13,052 nucleotides of DNA from Rhodoferax sp. OV413 (GCA_945861195.1 CAMATS010000028.1:1-13052); one strand, 5' to 3'. Shown: positions 1 to 6,293, counted from the stretch's first letter. The notes: generated by a model from the letters alone, not told the origin. Numbers and translations are program-made.

Positions 1-251
1 CCCTCTTTGGGGCTTGCACGGTGAAAGATGGCCGCATTGAACAGAGCAACTTCCACACTTACCCCGTCGTCAAAATGGCGGATATGCCCCCTGTGGAATC
101 CATCGTGATGCCTTCGGGCGACTTCTGGGGTGGGGTGGGCGAGCCGACGATTGCCGTTGCAGCGCCCGCTGTTTTAAACGCCATCTTTGCTGCAACTGGC
201 AAAAGAATCCGCGACTTGCCACTCAGCAAGCACAGCCTCAAAAAGGCTTAG
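1..251 (+). CDS. Molybdenum hydroxylase large subunit, C-terminal end (isoquinoline 1-oxidoreductase beta-subunit type), partial
   Basis: The gene enters from outside the window; the frame is open from base 3 and stops at 249-251. The visible part reads LFGACTVKDGRIEQSNF and then GEPTIAVAAPAVLNAIFAATG, followed by KRIRDLPL. This is the conserved end of the membrane-linked xanthine-dehydrogenase-like family (IorB, nicotinate dehydrogenase subunit B): the Gly-Glu of GGVGEP belongs to the conserved cofactor-site glutamate segment and the N-A-x-F-A-A-T-G-K-R-I-R-x-L-P tail is typical. Such enzymes hydroxylate N-heterocycles or oxidise aldehydes using a molybdopterin-cytosine cofactor, with electrons passed to a [2Fe-2S] subunit and often a cytochrome c. 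Only about 82 residues are visible, so the substrate cannot be told. The next gene, soxX, starts 15 bases after the stop. Confidence 0.85.
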   Translation, partial: LFGACTVKDGRIEQSNFHTYPVVKMADMPPVESIVMPSGDFWGGVGEPTIAVAAPAVLNAIFAATGKRIRDLPLSKHSLKKA

Positions 252-266
252 CAGGACAAGCGAGGT

Positions 267-713
267 ATGCAGCGAGATGATTGGCTGAGGCCCAAGGGTC
301 GAGCGTCTTTTTATGCCTTGGCCGCCGCGCTGTTTTTAGCTCTTGGCACAGCGGCGGCCCAAGACAAACCAGACCCTTTGCCAGCGTTGTCCGGAGACAT
401 CGGGCGTGGCCAGGCAATCGTTGTCAGTCGGCAAGCTGGCCTGTGCCTGCTGTGTCATGCCGCCCCCGCGGGAGACTCGCGGTTCCAGGGCAATCTGGCT
501 CCCAACCTAGCCGGGACTGGATCGCGCTGGTCGGTGCCCCAGTTGCGTCAACGCGTTGCCAATGCGCGCAGCCTCAACCCCGACAGCATCATGCCGGCTT
601 ATGCCAGCACCGAGGGGCTGAACCGGGTCGGATCGGCCTGGGCTGGCCTACCCTTGCTGAACAGCCAGCAGATAGAAGATGTGGTGGCTTACCTGCAAAC
701 GCTGCAGGACTGA
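267..713 (+). CDS. soxX: SoxX, monohaem cytochrome c subunit of the SoxAX complex
   Basis: SoxX pairs with SoxA in the periplasm to form the c-type cytochrome that oxidatively couples thiosulfate to the SoxY cysteine. The 148-residue product has an N-terminal hydrophobic stretch (about residues 16-31, cleavage likely after AAA) that fits a Sec signal peptide. The single haem motif CLLCH is at residues 60-64. GNLAPNLAGTGSRWS (75-89) and the NPDSIMPAY segment (104-112), whose Met109 is the expected distal haem ligand, are SoxX hallmarks. The C-terminal helix IEDVVAYLQTL is the usual cytochrome c end. An AGGA at 253-256 lies 10 bases before the ATG and supports this start. It is the first of four closely spaced sox genes; the gap to soxY is 20 bases. 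Confidence 0.93.
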   Translation: MQRDDWLRPKGRASFYALAAALFLALGTAAAQDKPDPLPALSGDIGRGQAIVVSRQAGLCLLCHAAPAGDSRFQGNLAPNLAGTGSRWSVPQLRQRVANARSLNPDSIMPAYASTEGLNRVGSAWAGLPLLNSQQIEDVVAYLQTLQD

Positions 714-733
714 CCTGACAGCCCGCTTTAGCC

Positions 734-1222
734 ATGACTCCCCGCCCGTTCCGGCCCCAGTACTTTGCGCCAGGTGCCCCCACCCGGCGGCAAGCCTTGG
801 CTGCAGGCGTCGGCCTGGGTGCGACCTTGCTGGTGCGGCCCACCGCTGCGACCCAGGTCGAGTTGACCCAAGCCATGAACGCATTTGCCGCAGGCGCCAA
901 AGTACAGGTCGGCCGGGTGCTACTAGATGTCGCCCGGCTGGTCGACAACGGCAATTCTGTACCCGCGACGGTCTCGGTGGAAAGCCCGATGAGTCTGGGT
1001 GATCACGTGACTGCTATTGCCATCTTCAATGAGCGCAACCCACAAACCGAGGTGGCCAGCTTCGAGCTGAGCCCGCGCTGTGGTGTGGCCAAGGTCTCGA
1101 CCCGAATCCGCCTGGTCACTACCCAGCAACTGGTGGCGATGGCACGCATGAACGACGGCAGTTGCTGGTCGCACACGATCGAAGTGTTCGTGACGCTGGC
1201 CGCCTGTATCGAAACCGATTGA
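734..1222 (+). CDS. soxY: SoxY-like sulfur carrier subunit with a non-canonical C-terminus
   Basis: SoxY carries the sulfur intermediates of periplasmic thiosulfate oxidation on a cysteine near its C-terminus, as a heterodimer with SoxZ. The 162-residue product has a twin-arginine-like leader (TRRQALAAGVGLGATLL, residues 17-33), as expected for SoxY, which is exported by Tat. The core (SVESPMSLGDHVTAIAIFNERNP, about 81-103, in two parts; ATRIRLVTTQQLVAMARMNDG-like region at 122-142) matches the SoxY immunoglobulin-like fold. Canonical SoxY ends in GGCGG with the active cysteine third from last. Here the end is VTLAACIETD: the cysteine (Cys158) is kept but the flanking glycines are absent and four residues follow. 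Cys116 and Cys144 are two further cysteines. Position between soxX and soxZ supports the call. It may be a functional variant or a degenerate/paralogous copy. Confidence 0.88.
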   Translation: MTPRPFRPQYFAPGAPTRRQALAAGVGLGATLLVRPTAATQVELTQAMNAFAAGAKVQVGRVLLDVARLVDNGNSVPATVSVESPMSLGDHVTAIAIFNERNPQTEVASFELSPRCGVAKVSTRIRLVTTQQLVAMARMNDGSCWSHTIEVFVTLAACIETD

Positions 1223-1236
1223 ATTGGCTTGAAACC

Positions 1237-1572
1237 ATGGCCCGTACGCTGATTAATCTGCCAAAGTCGATTCGTCGGGGCGAGACCATCGAAATTCAGA
1301 CCCTGATTGCCCACCCCATGGAAACCGGCTACCGGCCCGGCTCAGACGGTGTGGTCTTGGCCCGCGATCTGATACGGCACTTCAAGTGTTTTTTTGCCGA
1401 TGAGTCAGGACAACACCTGGTGTCCTCGGCACAGCTGTTTTCGGCCATTTCAGCCAACCCGTACCTGGCGTTTCAATTGCGTGCCACCGGCAACGGCACA
1501 CTGACCCTGGTCTGGGAGGGCGACCAAGGGTTCCGGCAAACTGAGACCGTAGCGCTCAAAGTGCTTGGCTGA
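1237..1572 (+). CDS. soxZ: SoxZ, partner subunit of the SoxYZ sulfur carrier
   Basis: SoxZ binds SoxY to form the periplasmic carrier presented to SoxAX, SoxB and SoxCD. The 111-residue product begins MARTLINLPKSIRRGETIEI and contains the hallmark LIAHPMETGYRPGSDG (about residues 22-37); the HPMETG(Y/F)R segment is the strongest SoxZ signature. There is no signal peptide, as expected, because SoxZ is thought to be exported in complex with SoxY. The ATG at 1237 was chosen over an upstream in-frame ATG at 1162, because the family begins close to MARTLI and the longer form would overlap soxY by 61 bases. Spacing is 14 bases from soxY and 8 bases to soxA, so translation is probably coupled. Confidence 0.93.
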   Translation: MARTLINLPKSIRRGETIEIQTLIAHPMETGYRPGSDGVVLARDLIRHFKCFFADESGQHLVSSAQLFSAISANPYLAFQLRATGNGTLTLVWEGDQGFRQTETVALKVLG

Positions 1573-1580
1573 CAACGTAT

Positions 1581-2369
1581 ATGCGGGTTTGGTTGCAGGT
1601 CCTGTCGGTTGCGTTAGCTGCTGCCAGCCTGCAGCCGATTGGCGCCCAACCCCTGGCTGCCACCGACGCCCAGGGACGGCGCTCAGGCTTTGCCGATATG
1701 GGCGTGGCTACCCAGAATATCCAACGCGATGACCGCCAAAACCCCGCCATGTTGTGGGTCGCAGACGGGGAGGCACTTTGGAGCCGGACTGCCGGCAGCG
1801 CGGACAAGTCCTGCGTCAGCTGTCACGGCCCGGTTGCCAGCCTGAAGGGCGTTGCGGCGCAGTACCCCCGTTTTGATAATCTGAGTCAAAAACCGGTGAG
1901 CCTGGGCGAACGGATCAACTTATGCCGCCAGCGGCATCAACTGGCGCCCAGCCTGCCAGCCATGGACCAGCGCTTGATTGCACTTGAAACCGTGGTGGCT
2001 CACCAATCCCGGGGCATGTCGATCCGCCCTGACCCCGACCCCCGGCTACAAACATTTCGCAAACAGGGAGAGACCCTATTTAGCCAGCGCCTGGGCCAGC
2101 TGGATCTGTCCTGCGCCCAATGCCATGACCAGCAAGCCGGGCGCCTGTTGGGCGGCACCGTGATTCCCCAGGCCCATCCGACCGGCTACCCGCTTTATCG
2201 GCTGGAGTGGCAGGGCATGGGCACACTACAGCGACGGCTACGCAACTGCATGAGCGGGGTGCGTGCCGAGCCCTTCGCGCTTGGCTCCAGTGAACTGGTA
2301 GCTCTGGAACTCTACTTGGTTGGTCGGGCTGCTGGTATGCCGCTTGAAACACCGGCGATCCGACCCTAG
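1581..2369 (+). CDS. soxA: SoxA, dihaem cytochrome c subunit of the SoxAX complex
   Basis: SoxA with SoxX starts the Sox cycle by attaching thiosulfate to the SoxY cysteine. The 262-residue product has a signal peptide (about residues 1-22, ending SLQPIGAQ). Two haem motifs are present: CVSCH at 78-82 and CAQCH at 178-182, so this is the dihaem form. Cys115 (INLCRQRH) and Cys223 (RRLRNCMSG) sit where the family has conserved cysteines; the latter corresponds to the active-site cysteine ligand that is cysteine persulfide in studied SoxAX structures. The end, RAAGMPLETPAIRP, matches the normal SoxA C-terminus, so the gene seems complete. Its stop codon TAG (2367-2369) touches the remnant transposon described next. 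In many clusters soxB follows soxA; here it does not. Confidence 0.93.
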   Translation: MRVWLQVLSVALAAASLQPIGAQPLAATDAQGRRSGFADMGVATQNIQRDDRQNPAMLWVADGEALWSRTAGSADKSCVSCHGPVASLKGVAAQYPRFDNLSQKPVSLGERINLCRQRHQLAPSLPAMDQRLIALETVVAHQSRGMSIRPDPDPRLQTFRKQGETLFSQRLGQLDLSCAQCHDQQAGRLLGGTVIPQAHPTGYPLYRLEWQGMGTLQRRLRNCMSGVRAEPFALGSSELVALELYLVGRAAGMPLETPAIRP

Positions 2370-2700
2370 TGTCATGAATCTTAAATTACGGTACATGGTG
2401 TCGTTTGAACTTGGCGTCGGCTCTTTGCCTCGTGAACGTCCAAATCAGTGGTTTACGTTGCTTGTTGCGGTGCTGTTCCCAAGCCTTGACGTTGCGTCGC
2501 AACGCGTCGCGCGTATCGCATCTGGTGTTCAAGCATTGGCGCGTGAGGACCCCGATCTCGCTTTCAGCCATGTTCAACCAACTGGCATGCTTTGGCGTGT
2601 AGTGGAAGCGAACCCGACGCACGTACTCGTAGTCTTCCTTGCGCAAACTGCCTGGCTTCATCGTCATCGGCGCGCGAGGGTGCTCACGGCCAGCCAGATT
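2370..2700 (-). mobile_element. IS630-family insertion sequence remnant with internally deleted transposase
   Basis: On the minus strand the frame running from about 2700 down to a TAA at 2386-2388 encodes recognisable IS630 transposase pieces. REHPRAPMTMKPGSLRKEDY (upstream of 2610) resembles the central segment normally found after the first catalytic Asp. It runs directly into RFHYTPKHASWLNMAESEIG, the segment with the third catalytic residue (Glu of NMAE), then RQCLNTR and a WEQHRN...IWTFTRQRADAKFK end. In intact family members roughly 80-100 residues, including the second catalytic Asp in a DN(L)NTH motif, lie between these two segments, so an internal deletion is inferred. The N-terminal half is also missing. 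The left edge abuts TA within the soxA stop codon (2367-2368); IS630 elements duplicate TA. I could not find a matching right end. The element cannot encode an active transposase. Confidence 0.8.
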
Positions 2701-2941
2701 GGGTAACCGACTGGGATGGGGCGGCGCAACCGGCGCCAGACTATGAGGGGAACCAGCGCGTCAATTGGTAAAAGATAAAAACAGCGATTTGCACCCGCTG
2801 CGGGATGGGCTACGTGTGAAGCAGACCGAAAGCGCAGTGCGCCCAGCGGGCTCGCCATTGGGCGATCTGCGGTCACTCAAACTACACAGACCAGGGGCCT
2901 TCGGAGGCCCAAAACCCGTGCCATACTCACCCTCATGCGGT
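2701..2941. other. Non-coding junk stretch between transposon remnant and DUF3047 stub
   Basis: No convincing gene lies here. Short open frames on both strands show no family features and no good ribosome binding sites. The stretch contains a hairpin-rich segment, listed separately. It probably consists of decayed mobile DNA and the lost start of the downstream gene stub. Confidence 0.5.
2824..2910. repeat. Hairpin-rich, repeat-like element
   Basis: An outer pair GACCG (2824-2828) / CGGTC (2870-2874) encloses CGCCCA (2840-2845) / TGGGCG (2859-2864), which itself encloses GCG (2846-2848) / CGC (2853-2855). It is followed by a perfect hairpin GGGCCT-TCGG-AGGCCC (2895-2910). The compact nested symmetry resembles repetitive extragenic palindromes or the end of a small mobile element. 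Only one copy occurs in the window, so repetition in the genome is not shown. The second hairpin is followed by AAAA rather than a run of T, so it is not a typical rho-independent terminator on the plus strand. Confidence 0.4.
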
Positions 2942-3100
2942 TTAAATTTCTGGTCCGTGTACGAACGCAACATTCGGGCAGACTACGAAATGGTCTTTGG
3001 TGCACCGCCAGGCGCATCGATTGGGATTGGCATCATGACCGACAGCGATAACACCTGCAGCCATGCCCAGGCTTGGTCTGGTCCCATTGTCCTGAATTGA
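2942..3100 (+). pseudogene. C-terminal stub of a DUF3047-like protein gene
   Basis: The frame ending at the TGA at 3098-3100 encodes YERNIRADYEMVFGAPPG and then GIGIMTDSDNTCSHAQAWSG, closing PIVLN. The pattern R-N-(I/V)-x-x-D-(Y/F)-x-x-x-F-G followed by G-(I/V)-(A/G)-(I/L)-M-T-D-(S/T)-D-N-T and a final W-x-G-x-(I/V) is the C-terminal end of the DUF3047 family, an uncharacterised group of exported proteins of about 220-260 residues. Only some 45-50 residues are left. Upstream, the frame stays open to 2765 but the residues do not resemble the family, so the gene is truncated and cannot make the normal product. Family assignment is from remembered motif similarity. Confidence 0.6.
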
Positions 3101-3218
3101 ATTTCTGGCCTCACACCAGGCTAAAGGGCTTTCAAAATAAGCCTAAAAATGAGGATTCTCATCTGTCCAAATCGGGCTTGTTTGTTGCAAAGTTCAAGGT
3201 AGTTTTTCAGGGAAACGA
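3101..3218 (+). promoter_or_regulatory. Leader region of the peptide transporter genes
   Basis: This 118-base gap should hold the promoter of the dppB-type gene. TTGAAT (3097-3102) is a fair -35 box but the GCTAAA 17 bases downstream is a poor -10. Two small hairpins can be seen: AGGCT (3118-3122) / AGCCT (3140-3144) and the perfect ATGAG-GATT-CTCAT (3149-3162). A good ribosome binding site AGGGA (3209-3213) lies five bases before the ATG at 3219. No known riboswitch was recognised. Confidence 0.35.
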
Positions 3219-4199
3219 ATGTTTGCTTTTATATTACAACGACTCATTCAGGCCATCATGGTCATGGTGTCGGTTGCATTCATTGCATTTTTATTGTTTC
3301 AATATGTGGGCGACCCCGTTTTGTTCATGTTGGGGCCAGATGCCACGCAGGATCAAATTAATGCACTGCGCAAAGACCTGGGGCTAGACCGACCCTTCAT
3401 TGTGCAGTTTGGCTATTTTTTATTGAACGCGGCTCAAGGCGAGTTTGGGATCAGTCTTCGGCAAGGCGCCAAAGTTTCTCAGCTCATTGCAGATCGGTTT
3501 CCTGCCACCCTCGAGTTGGCCTTGATAGCCGCTAGCATGGCGTTGTTGGTTGGCATTCCCATGGGTGTTTACGCCGCATTGCGCCGCGGCACTTTTTCCA
3601 GTCAGTTGCTCATGACCTTGTCACTGCTGGGTGTCTCGTTACCCACTTTCTTGATTGGCATTTTGCTCATCTTGTTTTTTGCGGTGCTGCTGGGTTGGTT
3701 TCCCAGTTTCGGCCGGGGTGATGTGGTCAAAATTGGTTGGTGGAGCACCGGCCTGCTCACCGCCAAAGGCTGGCACCACATTGTTTTGCCAGCCCTCACA
3801 CTCACTGTTTTTCAACTCACCTTGATCATGCGCTTGGTGCGCGCCGAAATGCTGGAAGTACTGCGCACCGACTACATCAAGTTTGCACGCGCCAGAGGCT
3901 TGTCAAACCGAGCCATTCATTTTGGCCATGCGCTTAAAAACACACTGGTGCCTGTCATGACCATCACGGGCTTGCAATTGGGCGGCCTCATTGCGTTTGC
4001 CATCATCACAGAAACCGTGTTTCAGTGGCCAGGTATGGGCTTCCTGTTCATTCAAGCGGTCACCTTTGCCGATGTGCCTGTCATGTCGGCCTATTTGTGT
4101 TTGATTGCGCTCATCTTCGTGGTGATCAACCTCACAGTCGATTTGCTTTATTTTGCCGTCGATCCAAGGTTGCGTGTTGGCAAAGCGGGCGGCCATTGA
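3219..4199 (+). CDS. dppB: ABC peptide transporter permease, DppB/OppB type
   Basis: This is one of two inner-membrane permeases of a dipeptide/oligopeptide-family ABC importer. The 326-residue product starts MFAFILQRLIQAI, a typical DppB opening helix, followed by the family periplasmic segment with GDPVLFMLGPDATQDQI and LRKDLGLDRPF (about residues 31-61). Six membrane segments can be traced: about 9-29, 98-120, 134-160, 184-206 region, 242-265 and 290-312. The cytoplasmic coupling loop (EAA-type motif) is YIKFARARGLSNRAI (about 219-233). The end, VDLLYFAVDPRLRVG, is the standard DppB C-terminus. AGGGA at 3209-3213 supports the start. The symbol marks the family; the actual substrate (dipeptides, oligopeptides, glutathione or others) cannot be read from the permease. 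Confidence 0.92.
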   Translation: MFAFILQRLIQAIMVMVSVAFIAFLLFQYVGDPVLFMLGPDATQDQINALRKDLGLDRPFIVQFGYFLLNAAQGEFGISLRQGAKVSQLIADRFPATLELALIAASMALLVGIPMGVYAALRRGTFSSQLLMTLSLLGVSLPTFLIGILLILFFAVLLGWFPSFGRGDVVKIGWWSTGLLTAKGWHHIVLPALTLTVFQLTLIMRLVRAEMLEVLRTDYIKFARARGLSNRAIHFGHALKNTLVPVMTITGLQLGGLIAFAIITETVFQWPGMGFLFIQAVTFADVPVMSAYLCLIALIFVVINLTVDLLYFAVDPRLRVGKAGGH

Positions 4200-4340
4200 A
4201 CTGAATGCTCCAGAAGGCAATTTCAATGTCAAACGCTAAATAAACTTCAGCGGGCTTTTTTACGTTCAGTGCTTAAGCGCAGGGTTCACCGTAGATGCAT
4301 TACTTCAAGAGACACATTCCTTAAGAAAGATTCAGACGGC
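4200..4340 (+). other. 141-base gap inside the transporter operon
   Basis: Such genes usually follow within a few bases, so this gap is unusually long. It contains a five-codon frame, ATGTCAAACGCTAAATAA (4226-4243), preceded by a good ribosome binding site AGAAGG (4212-4217), and a T-run GGGCTTTTTT (4253-4262) whose only pairing partner is a short CGCT/AGCG. It could be the remains of an older start region, a leader, or a partial terminator. Nothing firm can be said. Confidence 0.3.
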
Positions 4341-5252
4341 ATGTCCAATCCTATTCTTCGTTGGTTGAACAGCGATGTTGGCTACAGCTTCCGACAATCG
4401 AAAACAGCCATGGCGGCTGCGTTTATTGCCTTCTTGTTCATTTTTTGCGCAATTTTTGCAAAGTGGGTGGCGCCGTACAACCCCTTTGATGCGGCATCGC
4501 TGGAACTCATGGACGCACGTCTGCCGCCGGCCTGGTCTGCCGAGGGCAGCGCCAAATATCTTCTGGGCACAGACGACCAAGGCCGCGATATTTTGTCGGC
4601 CCTGATGTACGGCACACGCATTTCCTTGGTGGTGGGCATGGCATCCGTCATGCTCTCCTTGTTGGTGGGTGTGAGTCTGGGCTTAATTGCAGGCTTTCGT
4701 GGCGGTTGGCTTGATGCCTTCCTCATGCGTTTGTGTGATGTGATGCTGTCGTTTCCTGCTATTTTGGTGGCCTTGCTCATCGCAGGTGTGGGGCGTGCTG
4801 TTTTTCCAGATGCCGATGACTCTATGGCCTTTGGAGTGTTAATCATTTCAATTTCTCTTACTGGCTGGGTGCAATATGCCCGCACGGTGCGCGGCACCAC
4901 CTTGGTGGAGCGCAACAAAGAGTATGTCCAAGCCGCCCGGGTGACGGGCGTGGCGCCGCTTCGCATCATGTTGCGCCATGTGTTGCCCAATGTGCTGGGG
5001 TCTGTCATGGTGCTGGCAACCATTCAAGTGGCCACCGCCATCATTACCGAAGCCACGCTCTCATTTCTAGGTGTTGGCGTGCCTCCTACTTCGCCATCGT
5101 TGGGCACACTCATTCGCATTGGCAACGACTTTTTGTTTTCGGGTGAGTGGTGGATCACCATTTTTCCGGGCGTTACCTTGGTTTTAATTGCCTTGTCGGT
5201 TAATTTGCTGGGCGATTGGCTGCGCGATGCCCTGAACCCTCGTTTGCGTTAA
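4341..5252 (+). CDS. dppC: ABC peptide transporter permease, DppC/OppC type
   Basis: Second inner-membrane permease of the importer. The ATG at 4341 (MSNPILRWLNSDVGYSF) gives 303 residues, the usual DppC length; the frame is open up to 4269, but the extra residues there do not look like this family. The N-terminal helix AAAFIAFLFIFCAIFAKW (about 26-43) is followed by the family motif YLLGTDDQGRDILSALMYG (about 73-91) and RISLVVG. The coupling loop is YVQAARVTGVAPLRIMLRHV (about 194-213). TLSFLGVGVPPTSPSLGTLI (about 238-257) and the ending GDWLRDALNPRLR are hallmarks. The Shine-Dalgarno signal before 4341 is weak. It probably dimerises with the upstream permease and is energised by the two ATPases downstream. 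Confidence 0.92.
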   Translation: MSNPILRWLNSDVGYSFRQSKTAMAAAFIAFLFIFCAIFAKWVAPYNPFDAASLELMDARLPPAWSAEGSAKYLLGTDDQGRDILSALMYGTRISLVVGMASVMLSLLVGVSLGLIAGFRGGWLDAFLMRLCDVMLSFPAILVALLIAGVGRAVFPDADDSMAFGVLIISISLTGWVQYARTVRGTTLVERNKEYVQAARVTGVAPLRIMLRHVLPNVLGSVMVLATIQVATAIITEATLSFLGVGVPPTSPSLGTLIRIGNDFLFSGEWWITIFPGVTLVLIALSVNLLGDWLRDALNPRLR

Positions 5253-5270
5253 ATTTTTTGATTCAAACGA
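5240..5270. repeat. Inverted repeat spanning the dppC stop codon
   Basis: TCGTTTG (5240-5246) and CAAACGA (5264-5270) form a perfect seven-base inverted repeat around a 17-base AT-rich loop that holds the TAA stop codon and a T-run. In RNA it could form a weak hairpin between dppC and dppD. It could influence relative expression, or be chance. Confidence 0.35.
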
Positions 5271-5294
5271 TGTACTTAAACTGAGTCTAATTTC

Positions 5295-6293
5295 ATGAGT
5301 CTGTTGCAAGTTAAAAATTTGGTGGTGGAGTTTCCCAGTCGGCACGGTACTCTGCGTGCAATCGATGAAATTTCATTTGACATTGCACCCGGAGAAATTT
5401 TGGGTGTGGTGGGCGAGTCGGGTGCAGGCAAGTCACTCACGGCTGCCGCTATCATTGGGTTATTAGAGCCGCCAGGCCGCATTGCCTCTGGCCAAATTTT
5501 GTTAGAAGGCCAGCGCATTGATAACCTCAACAACGATCAAATGCGGCGTATTCGAGGCCGCAAGATTGGCGCTATTTTCCAAGACCCACTCACCTCTTTG
5601 AACCCACTGTATTCAGTGGGAAAGCAATTGACGGAGACCATTCAGGCCCACCTGCCAGTGTCAGATCAAGAAGCGCGGCAGCGTGCCATTGGCCTGTTGC
5701 AAGACACAGGCATTGCAGCGGCAGCAGAGCGCATTCACCATTACCCGCATCAGTTTTCGGGCGGTATGCGCCAGCGGGTGGTCATTGCGTTGGCGCTGGC
5801 CGCCGAGCCCCAATTGATCGTGGCCGATGAACCCACCACGGCTTTGGATGTATCTATTCAAGCGCAAATCATCAGCCTTTTGAAAAATGTTTGTAAAAAA
5901 CGCGGCGCCGCCGTCATGCTCATCACGCACGACATGGGTGTGATTGCCGAGACATGCGATCGTGTGGCAGTCATGTATGCCGGACGCATTGCCGAGATTG
6001 GTCCGGTCCATCAGGTCATCAATCACCCAGAGCATCCCTACACAGCGGGCTTAATGGCTTGCATTCCAGACATGGACAGCGACCGCGAGCGTTTGAACCA
6101 AATTGACGGTGCCATGCCGCGCCTTAACGCCATTCCCCAAGGCTGTGCGTTCAACCCACGTTGCCCCCAAGTTTTTGACCGTTGCCAGCTGGAGCGTCCC
6201 GATTTGATAGCAGTTTCGAGGGGATTTCAAAACAGCCCAGCGCAGGTGGCCTGCTGGCTACATCAGGTCAATACATTGGAGCGTGTGGCATGA
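5295..6293 (+). CDS. dppD: ABC peptide transporter ATPase, DppD/OppD type
   Basis: One of two nucleotide-binding subunits that power the importer on the cytoplasmic side. The 332-residue product has Walker A GESGAGKS (40-47), Q-loop Gln96 in IFQDPLTSLNP, the signature FSGGMRQRV (154-162), Walker B LIVADEPTTALD (174-185) and the switch His212 (ITHDMGV). The C-terminal oligopeptide/dipeptide extension is present with YTAGLMACIP and GCAFNPRCPQVFDRC, the cysteine-rich segment that binds an iron-sulfur cluster or forms a structural motif in DppD/OppD subfamily members. The start is 42 bases after dppC with a weak ribosome binding site. Its stop codon overlaps the next gene's start (ATGA at 6290-6293), implying coupled translation. 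Confidence 0.94.
   Translation: MSLLQVKNLVVEFPSRHGTLRAIDEISFDIAPGEILGVVGESGAGKSLTAAAIIGLLEPPGRIASGQILLEGQRIDNLNNDQMRRIRGRKIGAIFQDPLTSLNPLYSVGKQLTETIQAHLPVSDQEARQRAIGLLQDTGIAAAAERIHHYPHQFSGGMRQRVVIALALAAEPQLIVADEPTTALDVSIQAQIISLLKNVCKKRGAAVMLITHDMGVIAETCDRVAVMYAGRIAEIGPVHQVINHPEHPYTAGLMACIPDMDSDRERLNQIDGAMPRLNAIPQGCAFNPRCPQVFDRCQLERPDLIAVSRGFQNSPAQVACWLHQVNTLERVA

Noticed and set aside
281..718. 145-codon plus-strand frame overlapping soxX
   Set aside because: Alternative frame of soxX with Arg/Trp/Cys-rich noise composition.
1190..1222. Frameshift as the reason for the missing GGCGG in SoxY
   Set aside because: The bases in all three frames near the end do not encode GGCGG, and the soxY-soxZ spacing is normal, so the tail appears to be a true sequence difference.
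2895..2910. Rho-independent terminator on the plus strand
   Set aside because: The perfect hairpin is followed by AAAACCC, not by a T-run, and no gene ends just before it.
3101..3218. Riboswitch upstream of the transporter
   Set aside because: Only short local hairpins are visible; none of the conserved cores of known riboswitch classes were recognised.
4382..5023. 213-codon minus-strand open frame within dppC
   Set aside because: Shadow of a strongly recognised permease gene; composition rich in Ser, Arg, Met and Lys without any motif.
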